DNA from: Hyphomicrobiales bacterium
GTDB taxonomy: Bacteria > Pseudomonadota > Alphaproteobacteria > Rhizobiales > Xanthobacteraceae
Assembly (NCBI GenBank): GCA_016201085.1
Contig: JACQDO010000514.1
Location: 1 to 5,628 of the forward strand
Direction of reading: 5' to 3'
Length of the DNA: 5,628 bases
Shown in pieces: positions 1-5,628 of this stretch; within the stretch, counting starts at the first letter, position 1; every line of letters begins with the position of its first letter. The notes beneath the pieces were generated by a model. It worked only from the letters and a program-made list of their open reading frames with translations, had not been told where the DNA came from and ran no database searches. The translations under genes and the position numbers were made by a program.

Positions 1-2074
1 AGCCGGTAGTGGCGTTGCCGCTTACGCTGCTGGCGCAGCCGTAGCCGGAGGCCCACACGCTCCAGCGCCGCTCGAAACTGGCGTCCCGGCGATCGCGCGG
101 CGTCACCGCGGCAAAAGCGTCGGCCGCCTTGCCGTCGCGCTTCTTCGCGGCATAGCCGAGCGCCTCATCCGCGAACGAGCTGGCGCCGCCGCCTTCGTTG
201 TTGCGACTGTCGTTGAACGGATCGAGCATCAGCGACAGGAACGAGCCCATCGCCTGGAAGCCGGCCTGCGGCAAGCTCGCGGTCGGCTCGCCGGAAATCT
301 GCGCCAGCGCGTTGGTGAGATTCGCGCCAGTGAGATTGAACACGTTGCCGAATCCCGCCGGCAGCGGCGCGCCGCCGAGGATCGCGGTGTCGATCGCATT
401 CGCCACATTCATGACGTTCGAGTTCGCGCCCGCCGGCAGGATCGGCGTCAGCAAACCCGGCCCAAGGTTGAGGAAAACGTCGCCGTTGACGAGGTCATAG
501 GTGAATGTCGGGTTGGTGGCGAAGTTGCCGATGACGGTGGCGCCCGAAAACATCCCGCTCAGCGCCGCGGCGTCGATGATCCGGTAGCTCGCGGCCGCGA
601 TGAGGCGCTGGTTCAGCGACACGGTCACGCCGCCGGCGAGAGTCGCGGCGCCGGTGACGGTCACGAGCGGCGCCGTGGTCGGCGTGACGAACAGCGACAG
701 CATGCTGCCGGCGTTGAGATTGAGATTGCCGTTGAAGCGGAATGTTTCCCCGGCGTTCCGCGTGAACGTGGCGCCGGCGTTGAACGTGGTGTTGCCGAGC
801 GCGCCGATGCCGGTAAGCAGCCCGCCGGCGTTGAACGTGGCGGTCGCGGTGCTGGTGGTGTCGGTCGTATTGAAGTTCACCAACCCGCTGCTGGTGATGG
901 TGGCTGCGCCGGCGGTGCTGGCGTTGTTGAAATTGATCGTGCCGGTGTTGGTGAGGTTGGCGCTGCCGGCTGAGCTGGTGTCGTTGAAATTGGTCGTGCC
1001 GGCGTTGATGATGTTGGCGCTGCCGGCCGTGCTCGAGGCGTTGAAATTCAGCGCGTTGTTGTTGGTGATATTGGCGCTGAGGGCCGTGCTGAAGTTGTTG
1101 AAATTGATCGTGCCGGTGTTGCTGATGGTGGCGCTGCCGGCCTTGGCCGTATTGCCGGCATTAATGCCCAGAAAATTGATCGTGCCGGCGTTGGCGATGT
1201 TGGCGCTGCCGGCGGTGCCCCGTTGGTTGAAATTGATCACGCCGGTGCCGGCGTTGGTGATGGTCGCGCTGCCGGCCGTGCTGGTGCCTGTGAATATGAT
1301 CGTGCCGTCGTTGGTAATGTTGGCGTTGCCGGCCGTGCTCGAGCTGAGGAACTGCACCCCGCCCGGGGTGAGGCCGAGGCCGCCGGGGAAATTGCTGTGG
1401 TTGACGATGGTGGCGTTGCCGGCCGTGCTCTGTGACAAAAACTGCAGGACAGTGTCGCCAGCCTGGTTGGTGATGGTGGCGTTGCCGGCCGTGCTTGTGT
1501 TTGAGAAAAACACAACGCTGGGCTGGGCCCCTGCCGCGGGAGTGAGGTTGGTGATGACGGCGTTGCCGGCGGTGGACGTATTGCTGAAAGAGATGCTGCC
1601 GCCGTTGTTGTTGAAGGTGGCGCTGCCGGCCGTGCTGGCGTTGTTGAAACGGATTTGGTTGCCAGCGGCGAGGTTGAAGGTCGCGTTGGCGCCGTTGGTG
1701 ACGATGCCGGCGCCGTTGAAAGTAAGAAAGAGGAGGTTGAATTGACCGGCACCTGAAAAGGTGTAGGCCGGCGCCCCGGCGTTGAAGGTGAAACCGCCCA
1801 AGCTGTCGACGACAACCGTCAAATTGGTGATGGTCGAGGCGCCGAAGAACGCGGTCCCGGTCAAAATGTCGGGACGCACGCCGCCGACAAAGTTTTGGCC
1901 GCCGCAACCATAACAGTCGTCAACCGGGGTGGGAGACCAGAACCCATCCACGGCGCGGGCCGGCCCGCCGGGCGCCAGCGCGAACATCGCCAGCGCAGTG
2001 CCGGCCAACAGTGCGCGGCGGCGCCTCAGCGCCGCCCCGGCCTGTCTTGCCGGTTGATCCTCAGCCCTACTCAC
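1..2074 (-). CDS. Autotransporter (type Va) with STAG-repeat passenger, 3' end cut by window
   Basis: This is an outer-membrane autotransporter, which carries its own passenger to the cell surface through a C-terminal beta barrel. The frame is open from a GTG at 2074 to the window edge (691 codons seen). Residues 1-41 form a signal peptide: a charged n-region with four arginines (17-20), a hydrophobic stretch LLAGTALAMFALA, and an Ala-Arg-Ala cleavage site at 39-41. Residues about 132-392 hold imperfect rungs of the type STAGSATITNxGTINFN, rich in Asn, Thr and Gly, as expected for a right-handed beta-helix. Residues about 485-530 resemble the junction region (SYRIIDAAALSGMF, then FTYDLVNGDVFLNL). 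Residues about 589-620 (ISGEPTASLPQAGFQAMGSF, then LDPF) match the pre-barrel helix region, and RRWSVWASGYG at 669-679 matches the first barrel strand. GTG 2074 is chosen because GGTGGGG lies just upstream and a promoter sits about 30 nt away; in-frame GTGs at 2086 and 2092 are alternatives. The passenger's ligand or activity is unknown. Confidence 0.9.
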   Translation of the reverse strand, partial: MSRAEDQPARQAGAALRRRRALLAGTALAMFALAPGGPARAVDGFWSPTPVDDCYGCGGQNFVGGVRPDILTGTAFFGASTITNLTVVVDSLGGFTFNAGAPAYTFSGAGQFNLLFLTFNGAGIVTNGANATFNLAAGNQIRFNNASTAGSATFNNNGGSISFSNTSTAGNAVITNLTPAAGAQPSVVFFSNTSTAGNATITNQAGDTVLQFLSQSTAGNATIVNHSNFPGGLGLTPGGVQFLSSSTAGNANITNDGTIIFTGTSTAGSATITNAGTGVINFNQRGTAGSANIANAGTINFLGINAGNTAKAGSATISNTGTINFNNFSTALSANITNNNALNFNASSTAGSANIINAGTTNFNDTSSAGSANLTNTGTINFNNASTAGAATITSSGLVNFNTTDTTSTATATFNAGGLLTGIGALGNTTFNAGATFTRNAGETFRFNGNLNLNAGSMLSLFVTPTTAPLVTVTGAATLAGGVTVSLNQRLIAAASYRIIDAAALSGMFSGATVIGNFATNPTFTYDLVNGDVFLNLGPGLLTPILPAGANSNVMNVANAIDTAILGGAPLPAGFGNVFNLTGANLTNALAQISGEPTASLPQAGFQAMGSFLSLMLDPFNDSRNNEGGGASSFADEALGYAAKKRDGKAADAFAAVTPRDRRDASFERRWSVWASGYGCASSVSGNATTG
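900..1679 (-). repeat. Tandem in-frame STAG(S/N)ATITN repeats, 12 units
   Basis: Twelve head-to-tail units lie inside the autotransporter gene. On the plus strand they begin at 900, 957, 1014, 1071, 1128, 1200, 1263, 1320, 1410, 1476, 1557 and 1617, ending near 1679. Unit lengths are 57, 57, 57, 57, 72, 63, 57, 90, 66, 81, 60 and 63 bp, all multiples of three, so the basic rung is 19 residues with insertions of 1 to 11. The conserved core reads STAG(S/N)A(T/N)ITN in protein. In DNA, gccggccgtgct recurs exactly in the units at 1014, 1263, 1320, 1410, 1476 and 1617. More degenerate rungs flank the array on both sides. Each unit probably forms one turn of a beta-helix; that is inference from the family. 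Confidence 0.85.
2017..2036 (-). other. Perfect 8-bp GC hairpin in the start region of the autotransporter mRNA
   Basis: The minus-strand RNA reads GGCGGCGC, a UGAG loop, then GCGCCGCC, a perfect 8-bp stem with a tetraloop. It covers nucleotides 39-58 of the coding sequence, within the codons for AALRRRR of the signal peptide. It is too far in to hide the start codon fully but would stall or slow an initiating ribosome. GC-rich arginine and alanine codons can create such stems by chance, so a regulatory role is uncertain. Confidence 0.4.
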
Positions 2075-2109
2075 GTGACGCCCCACCGCCACCGCTGACT
2101 GGAGTGAGA

Positions 2110-2138
2110 ATTATGCACATTGGCGCGATGCCAAACAA
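2110..2138 (-). promoter_or_regulatory. Candidate sigma-70-type promoter of the autotransporter
   Basis: Read on the minus strand, a -35-like TTGTTT (2138-2133) and a -10-like CATAAT (2115-2110) are separated by exactly 17 nt. The -10 matches the consensus at five of six positions; the -35 matches in its TTG only. Transcription would begin near 2103, giving a leader of about 30 nt before the GTG at 2074. This supports separate transcription of the autotransporter from the gene upstream. Judged by eye only. Confidence 0.45.
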
Positions 2139-2278
2139 GAGGACCATGAGCAGTGTGCGCTGGCCGATTGGGTCAGCACAGCCGCTAGGCCGCAATTTCG
2201 TGTTTCGCTGGTCGTCCCCGGCGCGGCCTGGGTTTCACTAGGGCATCGGCTTTTGGCGCGCCCTGATCCGCGCATCGC

Positions 2279-2773
2279 TTATTTGAGCTGATCGGCCACC
2301 TTGTCGATGCCGGCCTGCGAGCAGACGTCGTCCTTGCCGGGCGAGCCGGACACGCCGACGGCGCCGATCACCTCATTGCCGACCTTGATCGGCAGGCCGC
2401 CGCCGAGCGCGATCACGCGCGTATATTGCCGCGATCCAAAGGCCGTCTCCGGCCGGTCTTGTAAGCGCTTGACGAAATCGGCGGACGGCTGGCTGAAAGT
2501 GCGCGCGGTGAAGGCCTTGCGCTCGGCGCCCTCATTCGTGTGCAGACCGGCGCCATCGCCGTGCAGCAGGACGATGAGGTTGCCGCCGCGGTCGACCACG
2601 GCGGCCGACGCCCTGAAGCCCATGCTGGTGCACTTATCGAGCGCGGCCTGGGCGATGCTCTGCGCCAGGCCAAGCGAGACGATCTTTTGCGTGAGCACGC
2701 CCTGCGCGCCGGCCGGCGACGACAGCACGGCCGCGACGACCGAACACGCAAGCGCCCTCAAAATCCGCGACAT
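2279..2773 (-). CDS. Secreted HbpS/GlcG-like (PF03928, former DUF336) protein
   Basis: This 164-residue protein belongs to the HbpS/GlcG-like family, whose studied members include the haem-binding HbpS; many others have no known function. Residues 1-23 look like a signal peptide (MSRILRALACSVVAAVLSSP, then Ala-Gly-Ala before Gln24), so the mature protein should be periplasmic or secreted. The family core is visible: AAVVDRGGNLIVLLHGDG at 57-74, HTNEGAERKAFTARTFS around 78-94, and ALGGGLPIKVGNEVIGAVGV followed by SGSPGKDDVCSQAG at 122-155. The mature part has two cysteines (C48, C151). The start at 2773 is preferred over an in-frame ATG at 2824 because a strong GGGAGG site lies 5 nt upstream and the signal peptide begins there. 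It lies 111 nt after the synthase gene on the same strand and may be cotranscribed. The ligand cannot be read from sequence. Confidence 0.88.
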   Translation of the reverse strand: MSRILRALACSVVAAVLSSPAGAQGVLTQKIVSLGLAQSIAQAALDKCTSMGFRASAAVVDRGGNLIVLLHGDGAGLHTNEGAERKAFTARTFSQPSADFVKRLQDRPETAFGSRQYTRVIALGGGLPIKVGNEVIGAVGVSGSPGKDDVCSQAGIDKVADQLK

Positions 2774-2778
2774 GGAAA

Positions 2779-2784
2779 CCTCCC
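2779..2784 (-). promoter_or_regulatory. Strong ribosome binding site of the HbpS-like gene
   Basis: GGGAGG on the minus strand stands 5 nt before the ATG at 2773. It decides between this start and the longer reading from 2824, which would add 17 residues in front of the signal peptide. Confidence 0.75.
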
Positions 2785-2884
2785 TGATTATTTCTGGTGG
2801 CTGTGCCGCCACTGTCATGAGCATACCCCGATCACAACGGTATAGGTCGCGGGCACGGAAATGTGAGAAGGCGCTCGTCCGGCA

Positions 2885-4099
2885 TCAGCCGGCGAACGTT
2901 CGCGCGGCGAGCACGGCGTTCAAGCCGCCGAAGGCGAAGGAGTTGCTCAAGGCCGCGCGCACCGGCATGCGGCGCGCTTCGTTCGGCACGTAGTCGAGAT
3001 CGCAATCCGGGTCGGCGCCGAGATAATTCATGGTCGGCGGCGCGATGCCGTCGCGGATCGCCATGACGGTGGCGACGAATTCCAGTGCGCCGGCGGCGCC
3101 GAGGGAATGACCGACGATCGATTTTGTGGACGACACCGCCAGCTTTCGCGCGTGCGCGCCGAAGCTCTTGTGCAAGGCCGCGGTCTCGGCCGCGTCGTTG
3201 GCGACGGTGCCGGTGCCATGCGCGTTGACGTAATCGATCTGCTCGCCCGCCAAGCCGGCATCTTTGAGCGTTGCGGAAATCGCGCGCGCCATGCCGTTGG
3301 GATCGGGCGAGGTCAGGTCCTTGGCGTCGGCGCTCATGCCGAAGCCGGCGACCTCGGCCAGGATATCGGCGCCGCGCGCGCGCGCATGCTCGAGCTGCTC
3401 CAGCACCACCATGGCGGCGCCTTCGCCGATGATCATGCCCTTGCGATCCCTGGAAAAGGGCCGGCAGGTGTCGGACGACATGATGCGCATGGCTTCCCAG
3501 CCCTTCATGCCGCCGAAGGTAATGCTCGCTTCGGTTCCACCGGTCACGGCACAGGTCACGCTGCCGCTGCGCACCATGTGGAAGGCGAGGCCGATGGCAT
3601 GGGTCGCCGAGGCGCAAGCCGACGAGATCGCGAAAGCCGGGCCTTTGGTGCCGCAGAACAGCGACACTTGGCCCGCCGCGGCGCTGATCATCGCCTTGGG
3701 GATGGTCAGCGGATGCAGGCGCGCGGCGCCTTCCGCATAGAGCCGGTGAAAGCCTTCATCGACGGTGGTATGACCGCCCGATCCGGTGCCGACGATGGCC
3801 GCGGTGCGCTCGGCCAGCTCATCTTGCAGCACAAGCCCGGATTGCTTGACGGCCTGCCGCGCCGCGACCACGGCGAACTGCGAGACGCGGTCGAGCAGCA
3901 GCAGTTGCGACGATTCAAAATGCTCCGCCGGATCGAAGCCCTTCACTTCGCCGACCAGCTTGCCGGTGGCCTGCGCCGCGGTTCCCAGCGTCGCCGGCGC
4001 GAAACCCGAGCGGCCCGCGACCAAGGCATCCCAAAACTCTTTCGTGGATTGTCCGACCGACGAGATCGCGCCGAGGCCGGTGATGACGACCCTGTTCAA
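2885..4099 (-). CDS. Beta-ketoacyl-ACP synthase (FabF/NodE class), TTG start
   Basis: This 404-residue condensing enzyme joins an acyl chain to malonyl-ACP by decarboxylative Claisen condensation, in the cytoplasm. The catalytic set is complete: nucleophile Cys162 in ISSACASATHAIG, His294 in VNAHGTGT, Lys326 in SSTKSIVG and His331 in GHSLGAAGALE. The N-terminus RVVITGLGAISSVG and the C-terminal NSFAFGGLNAVL are family hallmarks, and the length is normal for FabF. The start is TTG at 4099, the only usual start codon between the in-frame TAA at 4132-4130 and the conserved N-terminus. Its TTGA overlap with the stop of the acyl carrier protein gene suggests translational coupling; only a weak GGACG lies upstream. 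Details such as NDAAE after the HGTGT motif and FGGLN instead of FGGTN suggest a specialised synthase, like NodE or other secondary KAS enzymes, rather than the housekeeping FabF. Substrate is unknown. Confidence 0.92.
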   Translation of the reverse strand: MNRVVITGLGAISSVGQSTKEFWDALVAGRSGFAPATLGTAAQATGKLVGEVKGFDPAEHFESSQLLLLDRVSQFAVVAARQAVKQSGLVLQDELAERTAAIVGTGSGGHTTVDEGFHRLYAEGAARLHPLTIPKAMISAAAGQVSLFCGTKGPAFAISSACASATHAIGLAFHMVRSGSVTCAVTGGTEASITFGGMKGWEAMRIMSSDTCRPFSRDRKGMIIGEGAAMVVLEQLEHARARGADILAEVAGFGMSADAKDLTSPDPNGMARAISATLKDAGLAGEQIDYVNAHGTGTVANDAAETAALHKSFGAHARKLAVSSTKSIVGHSLGAAGALEFVATVMAIRDGIAPPTMNYLGADPDCDLDYVPNEARRMPVRAALSNSFAFGGLNAVLAARTFAG

Positions 4100-4356
4100 G
4101 CGGTTTTCGTCCGCGCGGCGACCAGCCGATTAACCGTGTCGATGAGGTCCGCCACGGTCTTGCTCTTGATGTCCAGGTTGGCGTTGAACGGCAGCTCGAT
4201 ATTGAATTTCTCCTCGATGTCGAACGTCAACGACACCACTTCCATGGAATCCAGCCCCAGTTTGTCGAGCGGTTCCGACGGCTGCAATGTGGCGCTGCCA
4301 TTGTAGCTTTTCCGGCTGGTGATCATTTTAATGATGGTATCGGCGGCATCGGCCAT
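4096..4356 (-). CDS. Acyl carrier protein, specialised
   Basis: This 86-residue protein carries acyl intermediates on a phosphopantetheine arm. The attachment serine is Ser37 in LGLDSMEVV, the start of helix II, followed by TFDIEEKFNIELP, a typical ACP pattern. By count it has 13 acidic (8 Asp, 5 Glu) and 10 basic residues, a net charge of about -3. That is much less acidic than housekeeping AcpP and fits a dedicated carrier. The gene precedes the beta-ketoacyl-ACP synthase and its TGA stop overlaps that gene's TTG start, so the two are almost certainly an operon and partners in one pathway. This arrangement resembles nodF-nodE, but the protein does not look like NodF itself. AAGGA lies 9 nt before the ATG at 4356. 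Confidence 0.93.
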   Translation of the reverse strand: MADAADTIIKMITSRKSYNGSATLQPSEPLDKLGLDSMEVVSLTFDIEEKFNIELPFNANLDIKSKTVADLIDTVNRLVAARTKTA

Positions 4357-4381
4357 GCGTATTCATCCTTGATCAAGACCG

Positions 4382-4399
4382 GCGCCGCTGCGGCGGCGC
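4382..4399 (-). other. GC-rich 7-bp hairpin in the ACP leader
   Basis: The minus-strand RNA reads GCGCCGC, loop CGCA, GCGGCGC, a perfect 7-bp stem 26-43 nt upstream of the ACP start. There is no U-run after it, so it is not a standard intrinsic terminator. It may protect or shape the leader, or be incidental. Confidence 0.4.
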
Positions 4400-4403
4400 G
4401 TCA

Positions 4404-4422
4404 AAGATCGTCATACGATCTT
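4404..4422 (-). promoter_or_regulatory. Perfect 8+8 bp dyad, candidate operator or leader hairpin
   Basis: On the minus strand AAGATCGT and ACGATCTT are perfect inverted copies around a central ATG triplet. The 19-bp site ends 48 nt before the ACP start codon. Its size and symmetry fit the operator of a dimeric repressor such as a TetR- or MarR-type protein, and it overlaps the TAAGAT that could be a -10. It could also act in RNA as a stem-loop. No regulator gene is in the window to pair with it. Confidence 0.5.
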
Positions 4423-4507
4423 ACTGTGTGAGATTCTTCACGAAAACAATGCGCCATTTTTACGGTTAAGTCGAGCATTCCGTTGAATTCGCTCGGTGAA
4501 TTGGCCG

Positions 4508-4525
4508 TTGTTGGCACACCAACGA
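4508..4525 (-). terminator. Weak stem-loop after the exporter operon
   Basis: On the minus strand TCGTTGG and CCAACAA form a 7-bp stem (with one G-T pair) around a TGTG loop, 15 nt past the permease stop. The position is right for the end of the exporter transcript, but no T-run follows and the stem is short. It is at best a weak terminator candidate. Confidence 0.2.
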
Positions 4526-4539
4526 GCGTATGGATAACG

Positions 4540-5301
4540 CTAGTTCTTGAGCCGGTAGCCGGTCTTGAAAATCCACCAGATAATCGCCAGGCAAAGCCCC
4601 AGGAACAGCGCCGTCATCGCGGCGCTGATGGCCGGGCTGACGTCGGCGATCTCGAAAAAGCTCCAGCGGAACCCGCTGATCAAATAAACCACCGGGTTGA
4701 ACAGCGTGACGGTCTGCCAGAACGGCGGCAGCACGTGGGTGGAATAGAACGTGCCGCCGAGAAAGGTCAGCGGCGTGATGATCAGCAGCGGCACCACTTG
4801 CAGCTTCTCGAAACCGTCGGCCCAGATGCCGATGATGAAGCCGAGCAGGCTGAAGGTCACCGCCGTCAGCACCAGGAAGGTCAGCATCCAGAACGGATGC
4901 AGGATGTGCAGCGGCACGAATAAATACGACGTGGCCAGGATGATTAGGCCCAGGACGATCGACTTGGTGGCCGCCGCGCCGACATAGCCGAGCGCGATTT
5001 CGAACGAGGACACCGGCGCCGACAGCAGCTCGTAGATCGTGCCGGTGAAACGCGGAAAATAAATGCCGAACGAGGCGTTCATCGTGCTCTGCGTCAGCAG
5101 CATCAGCATGATGAGCCCGGGCACGATGAAAGCGCCGTAGCTGATGCCCTCGATTTCGGTAATGCGCGAGCCGATGGCGGCGCCGAACACCACGAAATAG
5201 AGCGAGGTGGAGAGCACCGGCGACACGATACTCTGCCAGATGGTGCGGCCGGTGCGCGCCATCTCAAAACGATAGATCGCGTGTACGGCGCGCAGGTTCA
5301 T
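4540..5301 (-). CDS. ABC-2 type transporter permease (YadH-like)
   Basis: This 253-residue integral inner-membrane protein is the permease of an ABC-2 exporter. Hydrophobic segments lie at about 25-44, 57-74, 105-130, 136-160, 168-188 and 223-245, the six spans usual for the family. Between the second and third spans, [16 protein letters not shown] (87-101) is the typical contact region for the ATPase. Late in the protein, [11 protein letters not shown] (177-187), LPPFWQ (191-196) and [15 protein letters not shown] (202-216) are close to E. coli YadH as I recall it and differ from NodJ. The start ATG at 5301 overlaps the TGA of the ATPase gene as ATGA, so the two are coupled. It ends with TAG at 4540. 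The substrate of YadGH-type exporters is not established; a hydrophobic or envelope substrate is likely but inferred. Confidence 0.93.
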   Translation of the reverse strand: MNLRAVHAIYRFEMARTGRTIWQSIVSPVLSTSLYFVVFGAAIGSRITEIEGISYGAFIVPGLIMLMLLTQSTMNASFGIYFPRFTGTIYELLSAPVSSFEIALGYVGAAATKSIVLGLIILATSYLFVPLHILHPFWMLTFLVLTAVTFSLLGFIIGIWADGFEKLQVVPLLIITPLTFLGGTFYSTHVLPPFWQTVTLFNPVVYLISGFRWSFFEIADVSPAISAAMTALFLGLCLAIIWWIFKTGYRLKN

Positions 5302-5628
5302 GGGCGGTCGCTCACCAGTCCGACGAAGATGTCCTCGAGCGAGCTCTGCTCGGTGCGCAGGTCGCGAAAGCCGATGCCGGCGCGGTTGAGATCGGCGAGC
5401 AGCGTCGTGATGCCGGTGCGCTCGAGCTGGGTGTCGTAGGAAAAAATTAGATCGCTGCCATTGGCGGACAGCGTCAAGGCATGCGCGCCAAGCTCGGCCG
5501 GCACGGCCTCGAGCTTTTTCTGCAGATGCAGGATCAACTGCTTCTTGCCGAGCTTGCGCATCAGCTCGGCCTTGTCCTCGACCAGGATGATTTCGCCCTT
5601 GCTGATGACGCCAACGCGGTCGGCCATG
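5298..5628 (-). CDS. ABC transporter ATP-binding protein (YadG-like), C-terminal part only
   Basis: Only the last 109 codons are in the window; the Walker A, signature and Walker B motifs lie outside. The visible part starts just after the H-loop with [18 protein letters not shown], the usual sequence after the switch histidine, so the ATG at 5627 is an internal methionine and not the start. The C-terminal extension ends with [12 protein letters not shown] (93-104), the common ending of ABC-2 ATPases of the CcmA/YadG group. It powers the permease encoded directly downstream, with which it overlaps by 4 nt. Confidence 0.9.
   Translation of the reverse strand, partial: MADRVGVISKGEIILVEDKAELMRKLGKKQLILHLQKKLEAVPAELGAHALTLSANGSDLIFSYDTQLERTGITTLLADLNRAGIGFRDLRTEQSSLEDIFVGLVSDRP

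Larger units (their letters stand above)
4357..4539 (-). promoter_or_regulatory. Leader and probable promoter region of the ACP-synthase operon
   Basis: This 183-nt gap between the exporter genes and the ACP gene contains no convincing gene. It is more AT-rich than its surroundings between about 4420 and 4500 (for example minus-strand GTAAAAATGG and TTGTTTTCGTG), which fits a promoter. I could not find a well spaced -35/-10 pair: TTGTTT (4453-4448 area) and TAAGAT lie about 20 nt apart, too wide. Downstream of that come, in order, a 19-bp dyad (4422-4404), a GC hairpin (4399-4382) and the palindrome TTGATCAA (4376-4369) touching the ribosome binding site. Confidence 0.5.

Noticed and set aside
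600..1745. A 381-codon plus-strand open frame encoding a hydrophobic repetitive protein (LPAVLxLLKLIVP-type repeats)
   Set aside because: It is the exact antisense of the autotransporter repeats. The regular Leu/Val/Ala pattern follows from reverse-complementing Asn/Thr/Gly/Ala codons; the minus frame has signal peptide, junction and barrel motifs, the plus frame none.
1161..1907. Minus-strand open frames of 248 and 192 codons in other frames of the repeat region
   Set aside because: They are rich in Arg, His and Gln or in Pro and Ser, low in natural protein features, and lie out of frame with the complete autotransporter reading.
2797..2812. GTGGC/GCCAC stem between the synthase and the HbpS-like gene as a terminator
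   Set aside because: Only five base pairs and no T-run follows on the minus strand.
2774..2824. Longer start for the HbpS-like protein at 2824
   Set aside because: It would put 17 non-hydrophobic residues before a clear signal peptide and ignore the GGGAGG site 5 nt before 2773.
3107..4306. A 399-codon plus-strand frame and a 261-codon minus-strand frame over the synthase gene
   Set aside because: They are shadows of a GC-rich gene whose true frame has all four catalytic residues and normal length.
4322..4335. ATCATT-TT-AATGAT inverted repeat
   Set aside because: It lies inside the ACP coding sequence and is short; no reason to think it functional.
4540..5628. NodI-NodJ identity of the exporter, suggested by a NodFE-like pair next to it
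   Set aside because: The permease motifs GGTFYS, LPPFWQ and [12 protein letters not shown] fit YadH, not NodJ, and no other nod gene or nod-box is visible.

Overview
The window is GC-rich and very probably comes from an alphaproteobacterium, most likely a Hyphomicrobiales member near Bradyrhizobium, Rhodopseudomonas or Pseudolabrys. That placement rests on base composition, on a junction and barrel-onset style typical of autotransporters in that group, and on general gene style. No rRNA or marker gene is present to fix it. All six protein genes lie on the minus strand, so transcription runs from high to low coordinates.

In transcription order: (1) the C-terminal end of an ABC ATPase (5628-5298) and its ABC-2 permease (5301-4540) overlap by 4 nt and form a YadGH-type exporter. 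(2) A 183-nt gap (4539-4357) carries a perfect 8+8 bp dyad, a GC-rich hairpin and a small palindrome just before the next gene. (3) A small, weakly acidic acyl carrier protein (4356-4096) overlaps by 4 nt a FabF/NodE-class beta-ketoacyl-ACP synthase (4099-2885) that starts with TTG. (4) A secreted HbpS/GlcG-like protein (2773-2279) follows with a strong ribosome binding site. (5) After a 204-nt gap with a plausible sigma-70-type promoter comes a large autotransporter (2074 to beyond position 1). It has a signal peptide, a passenger built on at least 12 'STAG(N/S)ATITN' beta-helix-like rungs, a junction region and the first strand of the outer-membrane barrel. The rest of the barrel is outside the window.

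The ACP and the synthase almost certainly work together as a dedicated acyl-chain elongation module beside the housekeeping fatty acid pathway. The exporter, the secreted HbpS-like protein and the autotransporter are all envelope or export proteins, but a shared function with the ACP/synthase pair is only inferred from proximity. I see no mobile element, CRISPR array, tRNA or rRNA. The most interesting points are the structured ACP leader, the specialised ACP/synthase pair with its TTG start, and the in-frame length-variable repeat array of the autotransporter. I see no clear sign of a wholly new system.
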